From Poriferisodalis sp965116715 (GTDB lineage: Bacteria > Actinomycetota > Acidimicrobiia > Acidimicrobiales > Poriferisodalaceae): a DNA stretch of 64,000 nucleotides. The DNA is taken from positions 2,046,001 to 2,110,000 of the forward strand of contig OZ220724.1 in the NCBI GenBank assembly GCA_965116715.1. Reading direction: 5' to 3'. The position numbers and the translations under genes are program-made. The first letter of the stretch is position 1. Each line of letters opens with the position of its first letter. The notes below the pieces were generated by a model, which did no database searches, was not told where the DNA came from, and worked only from the letters and a program-made list of their open reading frames with translations. Below are positions 42,652-51,846 of this stretch, piece by piece.

Positions 42652-43803
42652 GTGGCCGATGGCGATCCGTTCAAGGGCATCCCGTTCCTCGGCGACATCG
42701 CCTCCATTCTGGGCGGCAGCTCCGAGTCGCTCTGGGAGGGTGCCCGACAGGCGGCCCACCAGCTCGCCACCGGCGGCAAGCCCGAGCACAACGTCGACCC
42801 GGTGGAGCGGCATCGCCTCAGCGAGATCAGCCGGGTGGCAGAGCTGCACGTGGGACACGTCACCGGCCTCGATGTGGCGTCACAGATCGAGCCCGTCACC
42901 CGCTCGGGCTGGGCGGACGATGCCCTCGACGCCATCCGCCCGCTCATGGATCGGCTGTCGGAGCGGCTGAGCCAGAACAGCCAGGACAGCCCGACCAGCG
43001 CCGATCCCTTCGCCGGCCTGCTGGCCATGATGAGCCCGATGACCGTGGCGATGACCGCGGGCATGATGGCCGGCCACCTCGCCGTCAAGGCGTTCGGCAA
43101 CTCCGATCTCGTCGTGCCCCGGTCACGGGTGCTGGTGGTGACCTCCAACATCAGCGACTTCGCCGGCGAATGGGGCCTGGACGTCGACGACGTGATGCTG
43201 TGGGTCGCCATTCGTGAACACACCATGAGCGCAGCGCTGTCGGTGCCGAACGTGCATGAACGGCTGACATCACTGCTGCTGGAGCACATCGAGGGCTTCC
43301 GGCGCCGGGATCCCTCGTTCGAGGATTTTGGCGACCTCGAGCTGCCCGCCTCCTTCGAGGGCACCGACGACCCGCAGCAGTTCGGGGCCCAGATGCAAGA
43401 ACAGCTGCAGCGCATCTTCGGCAATCCGGAACTGCTGCTCGGCATCGCCCGGGACGAGCGCCAGGGCATCAGCCAGCTCACCACGCTGATCAGCGTGATG
43501 ACCGCCTACGTGGACCATGTGGTCGCCCGGGCGGGCCCGCGCCTCATCGGCGGGTTCGACGCGCTCAGCGAGGCCGTCCGCCGCCGCCAGGTCACCGAGG
43601 GCGCCGACTACGCCGACCGCCTGCTCGGTGTGCGACTGAACACCGAGGCACGCGACCGTGGCGAGGATTTCATTTCCGGTGTGAACATGCGGGTCGGCAG
43701 CGCGGGGCTGGCCCGCCTCTTCGAGCCCAACGGCGTTCCCACACCGAGCGAGCTCGACGCGCCGGGCCTCTGGCTGGCCCGCCTGGACCTGCCGCGGAAC
43801 TAG
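42652..43803 (+). CDS. DUF2342 metalloprotease-family protein with lost zinc site
   Basis: 383 residues, GTG start. The family (putative zincin, often near F420 genes) is recognised by ISRVAELHVGHVTGLDV, VPRSRVLVVTSNISDFAGEW, LISVMTAYVDHVVARAGPR and the C-terminal GLARLFEPNGVPTPSELDAP. Family members carry an HELTHH-type zinc motif in the helix that here reads WVAIREHTMSAALSVPNVHE: both histidine ligands are gone (Arg and Met/Ser) and only the Glu is kept. It is therefore probably not a peptidase. Its stop codon shares CTAG with the convergent MFS gene. Confidence 0.85.
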   Translation: MADGDPFKGIPFLGDIASILGGSSESLWEGARQAAHQLATGGKPEHNVDPVERHRLSEISRVAELHVGHVTGLDVASQIEPVTRSGWADDALDAIRPLMDRLSERLSQNSQDSPTSADPFAGLLAMMSPMTVAMTAGMMAGHLAVKAFGNSDLVVPRSRVLVVTSNISDFAGEWGLDVDDVMLWVAIREHTMSAALSVPNVHERLTSLLLEHIEGFRRRDPSFEDFGDLELPASFEGTDDPQQFGAQMQEQLQRIFGNPELLLGIARDERQGISQLTTLISVMTAYVDHVVARAGPRLIGGFDALSEAVRRRQVTEGADYADRLLGVRLNTEARDRGEDFISGVNMRVGSAGLARLFEPNGVPTPSELDAPGLWLARLDLPRN

Positions 43804-45131
43804 CCGGTCTGGGGCCGGTTCGTCTTGCGCCGGCGAATGCGGGTCTGCACGATGCGGGTCCGAACCCGGGTGACGATGACTTCCGACGGGGGACGCCGGC
43901 CCAGCGCCAGCGCCCACATGCCGCCCGCATACAGCACCACCGCGACCAGACCGGCGATGCCCAGCAGCATCACCCCGGCTCTCAGCGGCAGGATGCCGCT
44001 GGGGGCCGCCACCGGCAGCAGCCCGCCGATCACCCACATCAGCTGGAAGCGGGTCTCAAAGCGGGCGAACGTGCGGCCCTGGTCGGCGGGCACCTCGTCG
44101 CGCTGCACGATCGCGTCGAAGCACAGCTTCCCCAGCGCAGACATGAGGCCCATCACCATGGCCAGCACCAGCACCGAGGAGCGGTCGGGCGCCGTCACCA
44201 CGTAGAACGACACGGCGGCCGCCAGCAGCAGCGTGCTGGCCAGCAGCACCTCTTCACGGATGCGCCGGCGCAGCCACGGCGCACCCAGGGCGCCGATGAG
44301 CTGGCCGACCGCGCTGGCGGTGAACATGAAGCCGAACCACCACGGCGCTGCGTCGTCGGTGCGCAGCCAGAACGCGATCAGGAACAGCGTGAAGCCGGTC
44401 ATGGCCCGCACGACGCCCATCGCCGAACCCGCCAGCAGCATCCCGCCCCGCTGCGGCCCGTGTCGAGCTTGCCGGGGCTGGGCCGGCCGGCCGGGCTGGC
44501 CAGGCGGCTGGCCGGGTTGCACCGGCTGGCCGGGGTGGCTGGGCCCGGGCGGCTGGCTCGGCGCTCGGGGGCGCACGGCCGTGCGCGGCAGCCTCGCCGC
44601 GGGGAACGTCATCAGCACGAACACCACCGCCGCCAGCACGAGCACCCAGCGCGACGACGCCAAGCTCAGCAGCACACCCGGCCCCGCAGCCAGCGCACCC
44701 CCCAGCCCGCTCAGCAGCATCAGCTTCGAATTGGCTTCGACCAGGTCGCGCTCCTCGCGCACCAGCCCCGGCACCACCGCGCTCTTGGCCACGTGATACG
44801 TCTTGCCCGCCACCAGCGCACCGAAGGCCTCGGGGAACAGCAGCAGCGAATCCAGGTGGCGCACCATCAGCAGCGCCAGGACGGCCCGGGCGATGCCTGC
44901 ACCGATGATCATCCCCCGGCGCCCGCCGCGGCTGCGGTCCACCATCGGCCCGATCAGCGGCCCCACTACGGCGAACGGCGCCATCGTGACCAGCAGGTAC
45001 AGCGCCACCTTGGGCCGGGCAGCCGCAGGATCGAGGTTGAAGAACAGCGACCCGGCCAGCGCGATCGCAATCAGGGCATCGCCGGCGGCCGACAGCAGGT
45101 GAGTTCGAGCAAGCCAGGTGAAGGGTTGCAT
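43800..45131 (-). CDS. MFS transporter with Pro/Gly/Gln-rich central loop
   Basis: 443 residues from ATG 45131, seven bases after the regX3 stop; the frame extends upstream to 45305 only because it overlaps regX3. Twelve or so TM segments are visible (LLSAAGDALIAIALAGSLFF, YLLVTMAPFAVVGPLIGPMV, and others). The MFS A-like motif is VDRSRGGRRG in the first cytosolic loop. The central loop holds a low-complexity insert (about residues 205-245, PGQPVQPGQPPGQPGRPAQP). The substrate is unknown. Position at the end of the pst-phoU-senX3-regX3 operon suggests phosphate-responsive expression. Confidence 0.88.
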   Translation of the reverse strand: MQPFTWLARTHLLSAAGDALIAIALAGSLFFNLDPAAARPKVALYLLVTMAPFAVVGPLIGPMVDRSRGGRRGMIIGAGIARAVLALLMVRHLDSLLLFPEAFGALVAGKTYHVAKSAVVPGLVREERDLVEANSKLMLLSGLGGALAAGPGVLLSLASSRWVLVLAAVVFVLMTFPAARLPRTAVRPRAPSQPPGPSHPGQPVQPGQPPGQPGRPAQPRQARHGPQRGGMLLAGSAMGVVRAMTGFTLFLIAFWLRTDDAAPWWFGFMFTASAVGQLIGALGAPWLRRRIREEVLLASTLLLAAAVSFYVVTAPDRSSVLVLAMVMGLMSALGKLCFDAIVQRDEVPADQGRTFARFETRFQLMWVIGGLLPVAAPSGILPLRAGVMLLGIAGLVAVVLYAGGMWALALGRRPPSEVIVTRVRTRIVQTRIRRRKTNRPQTG

Positions 45132-45138
45132 CGGTCGC

Positions 45139-45834
45139 TCAGACGGCTCGCTCGTAGCGATACCCCAGACCGCGAATCGTCGTGATGCGCTGCGGGTTCG
45201 ACGGATCGTCCTCGATCTTGGCCCGCAGCCGCTTGACATGGACGTCGATCGTCTTGGTATCGCCGACGTAGTTGTAGCCCCACACGTTCTGCATGAGGCT
45301 CTCACGGGTCACCACCCGGCCGGCATGGGCCAGCAGGTAGGCCAGCAGCTCGAACTCCCTCAGCGCCAGGGTGACCAGCTGGCCGCGCACCCGCAGCTCG
45401 TGCCGGTCGATGTCGAGCACCACGTCTCCCTCGGCCAGGCTGGTCGCGGGGGCCTGCGGCTCGGCCGGCGGACGCTGCGCACGCCGCAGCACCGCCCGCA
45501 TTCGAGCCACCAGCTCGCGCAGCCGGTACGGCTTGGCCACGTAGTCATCCGCGCCGACCTCCAGGCCCACCACCGCGTCGATCTCCTCGCCCCGGGCGGT
45601 CACCATGATCAGCGGCACGCGTGACTGCTTGCGAATCTCCCGGCACACGTCCAGGCCCGACATGCCGGGCAGCATCACGTCCAGCAGCACCAGGTCGGGC
45701 TCGGCCTCGCTGATCTCGGCCAGCGCGGCACGGCCGTCGGCTGCGGTGCGCACCTCGAACCCCTCGCGCTGCAGGCCCACCGTGAGGGCCTCGGTGAACG
45801 ACGGCTCGTCGTCAACCACCAGTACCGATGTCAT
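45139..45834 (-). CDS. regX3: Phosphate-responsive OmpR-type response regulator RegX3
   Basis: 231 residues. The receiver domain has VLVVDDEPSFTEAL, the phospho-acceptor D52 in LVLLDVMLPGMSG, and the YVAKPYRL lysine. The C-terminal winged helix (GQLVTLALREFELLAYLLAH, TIDVHVKRLRAKIEDDPSNP, TTIRGLGYRYE) binds DNA. It is paired with SenX3 by an ATGA overlap and lies in the phosphate operon, as in mycobacteria and streptomycetes (RegX3/PhoP), where it activates pst under phosphate limitation. Confidence 0.93.
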   Translation of the reverse strand: MTSVLVVDDEPSFTEALTVGLQREGFEVRTAADGRAALAEISEAEPDLVLLDVMLPGMSGLDVCREIRKQSRVPLIMVTARGEEIDAVVGLEVGADDYVAKPYRLRELVARMRAVLRRAQRPPAEPQAPATSLAEGDVVLDIDRHELRVRGQLVTLALREFELLAYLLAHAGRVVTRESLMQNVWGYNYVGDTKTIDVHVKRLRAKIEDDPSNPQRITTIRGLGYRYERAV

Positions 45835-47147
45835 GTGCTCGCCTTGCTCGTCGCCGCCGAGTCTGCCGCCGCGGCGGGCGCAGAGGCGGGGAACCTGAGC
45901 GTGAACGTGGTGCCGACGCCCTCGCGGGTGTCCAGCATCACCTCGCCGCCGTGATTCATGACCACGTGGCGCACGATGCTCAGGCCCAGCCCGGTGCCGC
46001 CCGTGGCGCGGGCACGGGCCTTGTCCACCCGGTAGAAGCGCTCGAAGACCCGTTCGGTCTCGTCGGCGGGGATGCCGATGCCATCGTCGGCGACCACGAT
46101 GTCCACGCCGGCCACGCCGGCCAGCGAATTCTCTGCGCTCGGCGCTGCGGACAGGCGCACTTCCGAGCCGGGATCGCTGTACTTGATGGCGTTGTCCACC
46201 AGGTTCCCGACCGCTCGCAGCAGCTGTCCCCGGTCGGCATGCAGCACCACCGGCTCGGACTGGTCATCGGCGGACTGGGGCACCAGCGAGACGTCGTGCT
46301 TGCGGGCGTGCTCGGAGTACTGGTGCGCCACCTCCCCCAGCAGCGGCACGATCGGCACCGACTCCTGCCGCAGCGAGCCCTCCATCTCCACCCGGCTCAG
46401 CTCGAGCAGGTCGTCGATGATGTGCCGCATGCGCTCGGCCTCTGCGCCGATGCGGTCGACCAGCCGGGCGCACACCGCGCCGTCGCTTTCCTCGGCCAGC
46501 GTCTCGGACAGCAGCGCTATGGCGCCCACCGGTGTGCGCAGCTCGTGGCTCAGGTTGGCCACGAAGTCCCTGCGCACCTCATCGGTCCGAACACCGTCAG
46601 TACGGTCCGCCATCACCGCCACCGCACCCAGCGCATGGCTGTCGCTGATGACGGGGTGGGCGCTGATCTCGATGACCTGCGGCGGCGGACCCGTCAGCTT
46701 CACCGTGCGCGTGCGAGCCTGCCCGTCCTGGGCCGACTCGAGGAGCTGCGTGACCCCCGCACCCACCAGCGCCATCGCGTCACGGGCCGACATCATCTCA
46801 TCCGCCAGCGCGTTGCTGGCGCAGACGTTGCGGTCCTCGTCCACCAGCACGACGCCCACCGACAGCTCGTTCATGGCCTGCTGCCAGCGAGCCCGGTCTC
46901 GCTCTGCCAGGTTGGCCGTCATGGCGGCCGTCGTGGCAACCGATTCCAGATAGGTGATCCAGTCGTCGAGGCTGTTGTGGTCGAGACGCGCTTCGCCGGG
47001 GCGAGGGGCTTCGCCTTCGCCTTCGTCGGCAAAGCGGTGCACGACACGCCCGAGGCGCTCCGCGGCCGAACTGCGCTGCCGTATCAGCAGCAGCACGGCA
47101 ACCAGCGCAACCGCCAGTGCGGCCGCCACCGCCACCAGCGCAATCAC
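45831..47147 (-). CDS. senX3: Sensor histidine kinase SenX3
   Basis: 438 residues from a GTG at 47147 that overlaps the phoU stop (GTGA); the longer frame to 47654 is antisense to phoU. Only one N-terminal TM is clear (ALVAVAAALAVALVAVLLLI). A PAS-like region follows (NELSVGVVLVDEDRNVCASN), then the H box (DFVANLSHELRTPVGAIALL), N box (GNLVDNAIKYSDPG), G1 (VADDGIGIPADE) and G2 (ATGGTGLGLSIVRHVV). The kinase is thought to be held off by PhoU and the Pst transporter when phosphate is plentiful. Confidence 0.93.
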   Translation of the reverse strand: MIALVAVAAALAVALVAVLLLIRQRSSAAERLGRVVHRFADEGEGEAPRPGEARLDHNSLDDWITYLESVATTAAMTANLAERDRARWQQAMNELSVGVVLVDEDRNVCASNALADEMMSARDAMALVGAGVTQLLESAQDGQARTRTVKLTGPPPQVIEISAHPVISDSHALGAVAVMADRTDGVRTDEVRRDFVANLSHELRTPVGAIALLSETLAEESDGAVCARLVDRIGAEAERMRHIIDDLLELSRVEMEGSLRQESVPIVPLLGEVAHQYSEHARKHDVSLVPQSADDQSEPVVLHADRGQLLRAVGNLVDNAIKYSDPGSEVRLSAAPSAENSLAGVAGVDIVVADDGIGIPADETERVFERFYRVDKARARATGGTGLGLSIVRHVVMNHGGEVMLDTREGVGTTFTLRFPASAPAAAADSAATSKAST

Positions 47148-47851
47148 ATCTCTTCCTGCTCCCGCCGGGCACGGGCCCGGTTGGCACCCAGGTGCTCGGG
47201 CAGCTCGCCGGTCACCAGGAACTCGACACGCTCGGCGACGTTGACCGCGTGATCGCCGATGCGTTCGTAGAAGCGGCCCACCACGGCGAGCTGCACGGCG
47301 TGCTGGATGCTGATCTTGCCCAGCTCGTGCGACTCGAATACCGACACGATGTAGGTGTTGTGCAGGTCGTCGAGCACGTCGTCCATGTCGTTGAGCACCG
47401 ACGCCAGGCCGGCGTCCCGCTCTGCGTAGGCGTCCATGGCCTTGGCGGTCAGCTTCACCGCCTGCTCGCGCATGCGGTCGATCAGCCCCCGCACCCGTGG
47501 CTCCAGCTCGACGCCGTGCAACCGGGCGATCGCCTTGGCGATGTTGGTGACCAGGTCGCCGCTGCGCTCGATCTCCGAGATCATGCGCAGGTCGGTGAGG
47601 ATGGTGCGCAGGTCCACCGCGACGGGCTGCTGCAGGGCCAGCAGCTGCACGCACTTCTCCTCGGCCTCCAGGCTCAGCAGGTCCAGCTCGTCGTCGCCGG
47701 CGATGATCTGGTCGGCGCTGCCGATGTCGCCGGCGAGCAGCGCTGCGGTCACCGCCGAGATGCCCTCGGCCACCATGCCGCCCATCTGGACGAGGTCGGC
47801 ACGAACCTCGTCCATCAGCTGATGGAACTCGGTCCGTACTTCCTCGGTCAT
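47144..47851 (-). CDS. phoU: Phosphate signalling protein PhoU
   Basis: 235 residues made of two PhoU three-helix bundles. The metal-binding motifs are present (EIERSGDLVTNIAKAIARLH and FYERIGDHAVNVAERVEFLV). PhoU links the Pst transporter to the SenX3 kinase and represses the regulon in high phosphate. Its stop overlaps the senX3 start, and it lies 46 bp after pstB. The C-terminal basic/acidic tail (RARARREQEEM) is usual for actinobacterial members. Confidence 0.95.
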   Translation of the reverse strand: MTEEVRTEFHQLMDEVRADLVQMGGMVAEGISAVTAALLAGDIGSADQIIAGDDELDLLSLEAEEKCVQLLALQQPVAVDLRTILTDLRMISEIERSGDLVTNIAKAIARLHGVELEPRVRGLIDRMREQAVKLTAKAMDAYAERDAGLASVLNDMDDVLDDLHNTYIVSVFESHELGKISIQHAVQLAVVGRFYERIGDHAVNVAERVEFLVTGELPEHLGANRARARREQEEM

Positions 47852-47897
47852 GTCAGCAGTGTGGCGTATCTGCGCCGCCTCGTGGCCGTTTTGCGGC

Positions 47898-48806
47898 TCA
47901 GCCCACCCGTCCGGTGATGTAGGCCTCCGTGCGGGGGTCGTCGGGGTTGGTGAAGATCAGCGTGGTGGGTGCGTACTCGACCAGCTCGCCGGTGCGATGC
48001 CCGAGCTCGTTCGGCTGCACCGAGAAGAACGCCGTCATGTCGCTGATGCGGGCAGCCTGCTGCATGTTGTGGGTGACGATGATGATCGTGTACTCGGTCT
48101 TCAGCTCGTTGATGAGCTCTTCGATGCGGCCCGTGGCGATGGGGTCGAGGGCAGAGCACGGCTCGTCCATCAGCACCACGTCGGGCTGCACCGCAATGGC
48201 CCGGGCGATGCACAGCCGCTGCTGCTGACCGCCGGACAGGCCGTACGCCGAGGTCTTCAGGCGGTCCTTGACCTCGTCCCACAGCGCCGCCCGGGTGAGC
48301 GAGCCCTCCACCACGTCGTCCAGTTCGGCGCGCTTGACGCCCGCCAGCCGGGGGCCGTATGCGATGTTGTCGTAGATCGACTTGGGGAACGGGTTCGGCT
48401 TCTGGAACACCATGCCGACCCGCCGCCGCACCTCCACCGGGTCGACCTCGTCCTGGTACAGGTCGACGCCGTGGTAGTTGATGGTGCCCTCCACGCGGGC
48501 GCCCTCGATGAGGTCGTTCATACGGTTGAAGCAGCGCAGGAACGTCGACTTGCCGCAGCCCGAGGGGCCGATCAGCGCGGTCACCTCGTGCTCGGCCACA
48601 TCCAGCGTGACGTCGCGCAGCGCCCGGAAGTCGTCGTAGTACACGTCGACGCCGCTGCATTCGAAGACGGTGTGGGCGTCGTCGTGGTGGTGCCCGGCCG
48701 CGACATTGCTCATGTCGATGCGCGTCTGGGGCGACCCTGGGGTGGTTGCTGCCGACACCACTGATGCGTCTGGCTCTTGAGTCATCACGGCCTCTTCGGG
48801 TGTCAT
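47898..48806 (-). CDS. pstB: Phosphate ABC transporter ATPase PstB
   Basis: 302 residues; about 45 extra N-terminal residues (MTQEPDASVVSAATTPG...) precede the ABC domain, longer than most PstB. Walker A is GPSGCGKSTFLRCFNRM, the signature LSGGQQQRLCIARAIA, Walker B VVLMDEPCSALDP, and the switch His TIIIVTHNMQQA. The NRMND segment after Walker A is characteristic of PstB. It drives phosphate import with PstA/PstC. A downstream ATG at the Met-Ser-Asn position is an alternative start. Confidence 0.96.
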   Translation of the reverse strand: MTPEEAVMTQEPDASVVSAATTPGSPQTRIDMSNVAAGHHHDDAHTVFECSGVDVYYDDFRALRDVTLDVAEHEVTALIGPSGCGKSTFLRCFNRMNDLIEGARVEGTINYHGVDLYQDEVDPVEVRRRVGMVFQKPNPFPKSIYDNIAYGPRLAGVKRAELDDVVEGSLTRAALWDEVKDRLKTSAYGLSGGQQQRLCIARAIAVQPDVVLMDEPCSALDPIATGRIEELINELKTEYTIIIVTHNMQQAARISDMTAFFSVQPNELGHRTGELVEYAPTTLIFTNPDDPRTEAYITGRVG

Positions 48807-48810
48807 TGCC

Positions 48811-49749
48811 TCACCACTGTTTCTCGAAGCGGTTGCGCAGGTAGATGGCCAATCCGTTCACGGCCAGCACCAGCACCAGGATGATGACGCTGGCCGCGGC
48901 TGCGTTCACCCCCCAGTCTGCGCCGGGCAGGCGTGCAAAGTTGAAGATCAGCACGGGCAGCGCGGTATAGGGGCCGGTGAAAGTCTCGGCCATGTTGGCG
49001 TCGCCGAAGCTGAGGAAGCCCGTGGCGGCACCCACCAGGATCAGGGGCGCCGCTTCGCCGAGCGCGCGCGCCAGTGCCAGCACGGTGCCGGTGAGAATCG
49101 TGGACAGCGCAGCAGGCAAGACCTGACGTGAGAGCACCTCCCACTTGGTGGCTCCCACACCGTAGGCGGCCTCGCGCAGCGAGTCGGGCACCGCTTTGAG
49201 CGCCTCGACCGAGGTGATGACGATGATCGGCAGCACCATGGCCGCCAGCGTCATGCCGCCGGCGATGACCGACTTGCCGTTGGTGAAGTCCTCCAGCGCT
49301 TTGACGAAGACCACCAGGCCGAGCAAGCCGTACACGATGGACGGCACGCCCGCCAGGTTGCGGATGTTCAGCTCGACGATGCGGGCGAAGCGGGAGTCCT
49401 GGGCGTACTCGACGAGGTAGATGGCGGTGGCGACGCCGATGGGCACGGCGAAGCCGCCCGTCACCAGCGCCACTTGCAGGCTGCCGATGATGCCCTGCCA
49501 GACGCCGGCTTCGCCCGCGGAGCGCTGGGAGAAGCCGTGGGTGAGGAAGTGCCAGAGGCTCCCCGACAGGACGTCCCAGCCGTCGATGATCATGACGGCG
49601 AGCAGCACGGCCAGGAAGCCCGTCGCGAACACCGTGGCGCCGATGAGCAGCCACTTGAAGGCGGACCCGGCGATGTCGGCGCCCGGGCGGCGGCGCAGGG
49701 CATCGGCGGTGCCAGTGGCAATGCCTGCGGGCGACGTCAGCACCGCCAT
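48811..49749 (-). CDS. pstA: Phosphate ABC transporter permease PstA
   Basis: 312 residues with six TM segments and the MetI-like permease EAA loop (DSLREAAYGVGATKWEVLSR) that contacts the ATPase. Other family features are AGVPSIVYGLLGLVVFV and the GEAAPLILVGAATGF stretch. It is separated from pstB by four bases and from pstC by one, so the operon is compact. Its N-terminus is about 30 residues long before the first TM. Confidence 0.95.
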   Translation of the reverse strand: MAVLTSPAGIATGTADALRRRPGADIAGSAFKWLLIGATVFATGFLAVLLAVMIIDGWDVLSGSLWHFLTHGFSQRSAGEAGVWQGIIGSLQVALVTGGFAVPIGVATAIYLVEYAQDSRFARIVELNIRNLAGVPSIVYGLLGLVVFVKALEDFTNGKSVIAGGMTLAAMVLPIIVITSVEALKAVPDSLREAAYGVGATKWEVLSRQVLPAALSTILTGTVLALARALGEAAPLILVGAATGFLSFGDANMAETFTGPYTALPVLIFNFARLPGADWGVNAAAASVIILVLVLAVNGLAIYLRNRFEKQW

Positions 49750-49750
49750 C

Positions 49751-50677
49751 TCAATACCTGTTCTGCAGCCGGCGAACGATCACGTCGCCCACCATGTTGA
49801 GCACCAGCGTCATGGCGAACAGCAGGGCGCCCAGGAAGTAGAGGCTCTGGAACGCCAGGGTGCTGCCAGCCACCTGGTCGGTGCCCAGGCCCAGCGCAGC
49901 CATTGCTGAGGTGAGGGTGCCACCGGACTCGAACAGCGACAGGTTGAACAGCGACGTGTCACCGCCGCCCGAGGCGATGGTGACCACCATCGTCTCGCCG
50001 ATGGCCCGGCTAAACCCCACGATGATGGCCGCCATCAGGCCCGACAGGGCCGCCGGCAGCACCACACGGATCGAGGTGGTGACCTTGCGGGCCCCGAGAC
50101 CGGCCGAGGCTTCCCGCAGCGCACTGGGCACGGCCCGCAGGGCATCCTCGGCGATCGAGGCAATGAGGGGGATGACCAGCAGGCCCACCGCGATGCCCGC
50201 CGCCAGCTTGTTGAAGAAGTTGATGTCGCTGAAGAAGTTGGTGAGGATCGACGGGGTGATGAAGCTGATGGCGAACACGCCGAGCACGACGCTGGGCACG
50301 CTGGCCAGCAGCTCGAGCGTGGGCTTCATCACCTTGCGCACCTTGGGGTGCGCGTACTCGGAGAGGTAGATCGCCGCTCCGAAGCCCGACGGCACGGCCA
50401 CCGCCATGGCGATGACGGAGATCTGCACCGAGTTGACCAGCAGTGTGGTGAGGTCGAACAGGCCCCGGCGGGGGAACCAGCCGATGTCGGTCAGCTTGGT
50501 GAGCTCGACCTGGCTGATGAACGTCCACGCTCCCGAGGCCACCGTCCAGATGATCAGCGCGCTGACCAGCACGGTGACGGTCGCTGCGCCCATGAACAGC
50601 CAGCGGACGGTGTGCGAGCGCACCCGGCGCATGAGCGAGGTCTGCAGGTCGGCCGCGGTCAGCTGGTCTCGGGTCAT
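49751..50677 (-). CDS. pstC: Phosphate ABC transporter permease PstC
   Basis: 308 residues, six TM segments. EAA loop: SALREASAGLGARKVTTSIR; conserved ELLASVPSVVLGVFAISFI and GFSRAIGETMVVTIASGGG. It pairs with PstA to form the channel. It begins 28 bp after pstS. Permease length and topology are normal. Confidence 0.95.
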   Translation of the reverse strand: MTRDQLTAADLQTSLMRRVRSHTVRWLFMGAATVTVLVSALIIWTVASGAWTFISQVELTKLTDIGWFPRRGLFDLTTLLVNSVQISVIAMAVAVPSGFGAAIYLSEYAHPKVRKVMKPTLELLASVPSVVLGVFAISFITPSILTNFFSDINFFNKLAAGIAVGLLVIPLIASIAEDALRAVPSALREASAGLGARKVTTSIRVVLPAALSGLMAAIIVGFSRAIGETMVVTIASGGGDTSLFNLSLFESGGTLTSAMAALGLGTDQVAGSTLAFQSLYFLGALLFAMTLVLNMVGDVIVRRLQNRY

Positions 50678-50705
50678 GCGTGTCGTGTCATCTGTCAGCG
50701 AGGTC

Positions 50706-51758
50706 TCAGAACGTCGTGCCCGTCGTCAGGTTGTTCCAATTGCTCCGAGACTGTTCCAGATCGGCGGCGCTGAGGTTGACATACCCGGCGTCGACCACGT
50801 AGGTCTGGCCCTCGTCGCTCAGCATGAAGTCGACGAACGCCTTGACGGCCGGGTCCGAGGCAGCCGCGGCGTCAATGTAGGTGTAGAGGAAGCGGGCGAT
50901 CGGGAACTCGGCCGAGGCGATGGTCTCGGGCGTGGGCGCCACGCAGCCGTCGCCGCCGTCCACCTCGATCAGCTTCACCTTGTCGCGGTTCTCGTCGGCG
51001 AAGGCGAAGCCCACCCAGCCCAGGCTGGTCTGGTTGCCCGAGACCCCGTCGATGATGACGTTGTCGTTGGCGGAGGCGTTGTAGTCGGGGCGCACGGCGA
51101 AGTTCTCGTCGGCATGGCCCCCCTCGACACGGTGCTCCCAGATGTCTTCGAGGGCGATCTCGATGAAGCTGTCGAAGGTGCCCGACTCCTCGCCCGGCGC
51201 AAAGATCTCGAGCGCGCCGCTGCTGAACGGACCGGTGCCGCCCAGTTCGGCGTTCAGGGCGTTCGCGTCCGTCCAGTCCTGGAAGCCGATGGCCTCATCG
51301 CCGACGAGGCTGTACAGGTCTTCGAAGCTGAGGCAGTCGATGGCGTCGTTGCCGGCAGCAGTGATCACCGAGATGCCGTCGATGCCGACGCGCAGCTCGA
51401 TGAACTCGATGCCGGCAGCGTTGATGTCTGCGACCTCGGACTCCTTGATCTGGCGCGAGCTGTTCCAGATGGGCACCTCGCCGGCTGCGGCGGCCTTGTG
51501 ACCGTCACCCGAGCCAGGGCCGGCAACCGAGAACGCCACACCGGGGTGTGCCTCGGCGAAGGCTTCAGCCAGCAGGTTCGTCACGGGCTCGACGGTGGAC
51601 GAGCCGGTGACGCTGATGGAGCCGCTGAGCCCGTCATCAGCGGCCGCCGACGCAGCGGCGTTGTCTGCTTCTGAGGGTTCGCTGCCGCCTCCGCACGCAG
51701 CGGCGACCAGGGCGAACGCGAAGAGCGTTGCGGTGAGCGTGAGACATTTCTTTCGCAT
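50706..51758 (-). CDS. pstS: Phosphate-binding lipoprotein PstS
   Basis: 350 residues. A lipoprotein signal (LTLTATLFAFALVAAAC, lipobox LVAAAC) gives membrane anchoring through Cys22 or thereabouts, followed by a Gly/Ser/Ala linker. Phosphate ligands lie in VTGSSTVEPVTNLLAEAF, NSSRQIKESE and the PGEESGTFDSFIEIAL segment. It captures phosphate and passes it to PstCA. As the first gene of the operon, its upstream region (51759-51846) should carry the RegX3-controlled promoter; I could not identify a convincing direct-repeat box. Confidence 0.96.
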   Translation of the reverse strand: MRKKCLTLTATLFAFALVAAACGGGSEPSEADNAAASAAADDGLSGSISVTGSSTVEPVTNLLAEAFAEAHPGVAFSVAGPGSGDGHKAAAAGEVPIWNSSRQIKESEVADINAAGIEFIELRVGIDGISVITAAGNDAIDCLSFEDLYSLVGDEAIGFQDWTDANALNAELGGTGPFSSGALEIFAPGEESGTFDSFIEIALEDIWEHRVEGGHADENFAVRPDYNASANDNVIIDGVSGNQTSLGWVGFAFADENRDKVKLIEVDGGDGCVAPTPETIASAEFPIARFLYTYIDAAAASDPAVKAFVDFMLSDEGQTYVVDAGYVNLSAADLEQSRSNWNNLTTGTTF

Positions 51759-51846
51759 GCACGCGCACGCTACGAAGGGTCGGTGACATCACCGCGGGCT
51801 CAGGGTGAACGGCCGGAACGGATGCCGTGAACAACGAGTGAACGCG

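Noticed and set aside
45828..47252. 474-codon plus-strand frame opposite senX3
   Set aside because: Antisense shadow; senX3 has all kinase boxes and codon bias.
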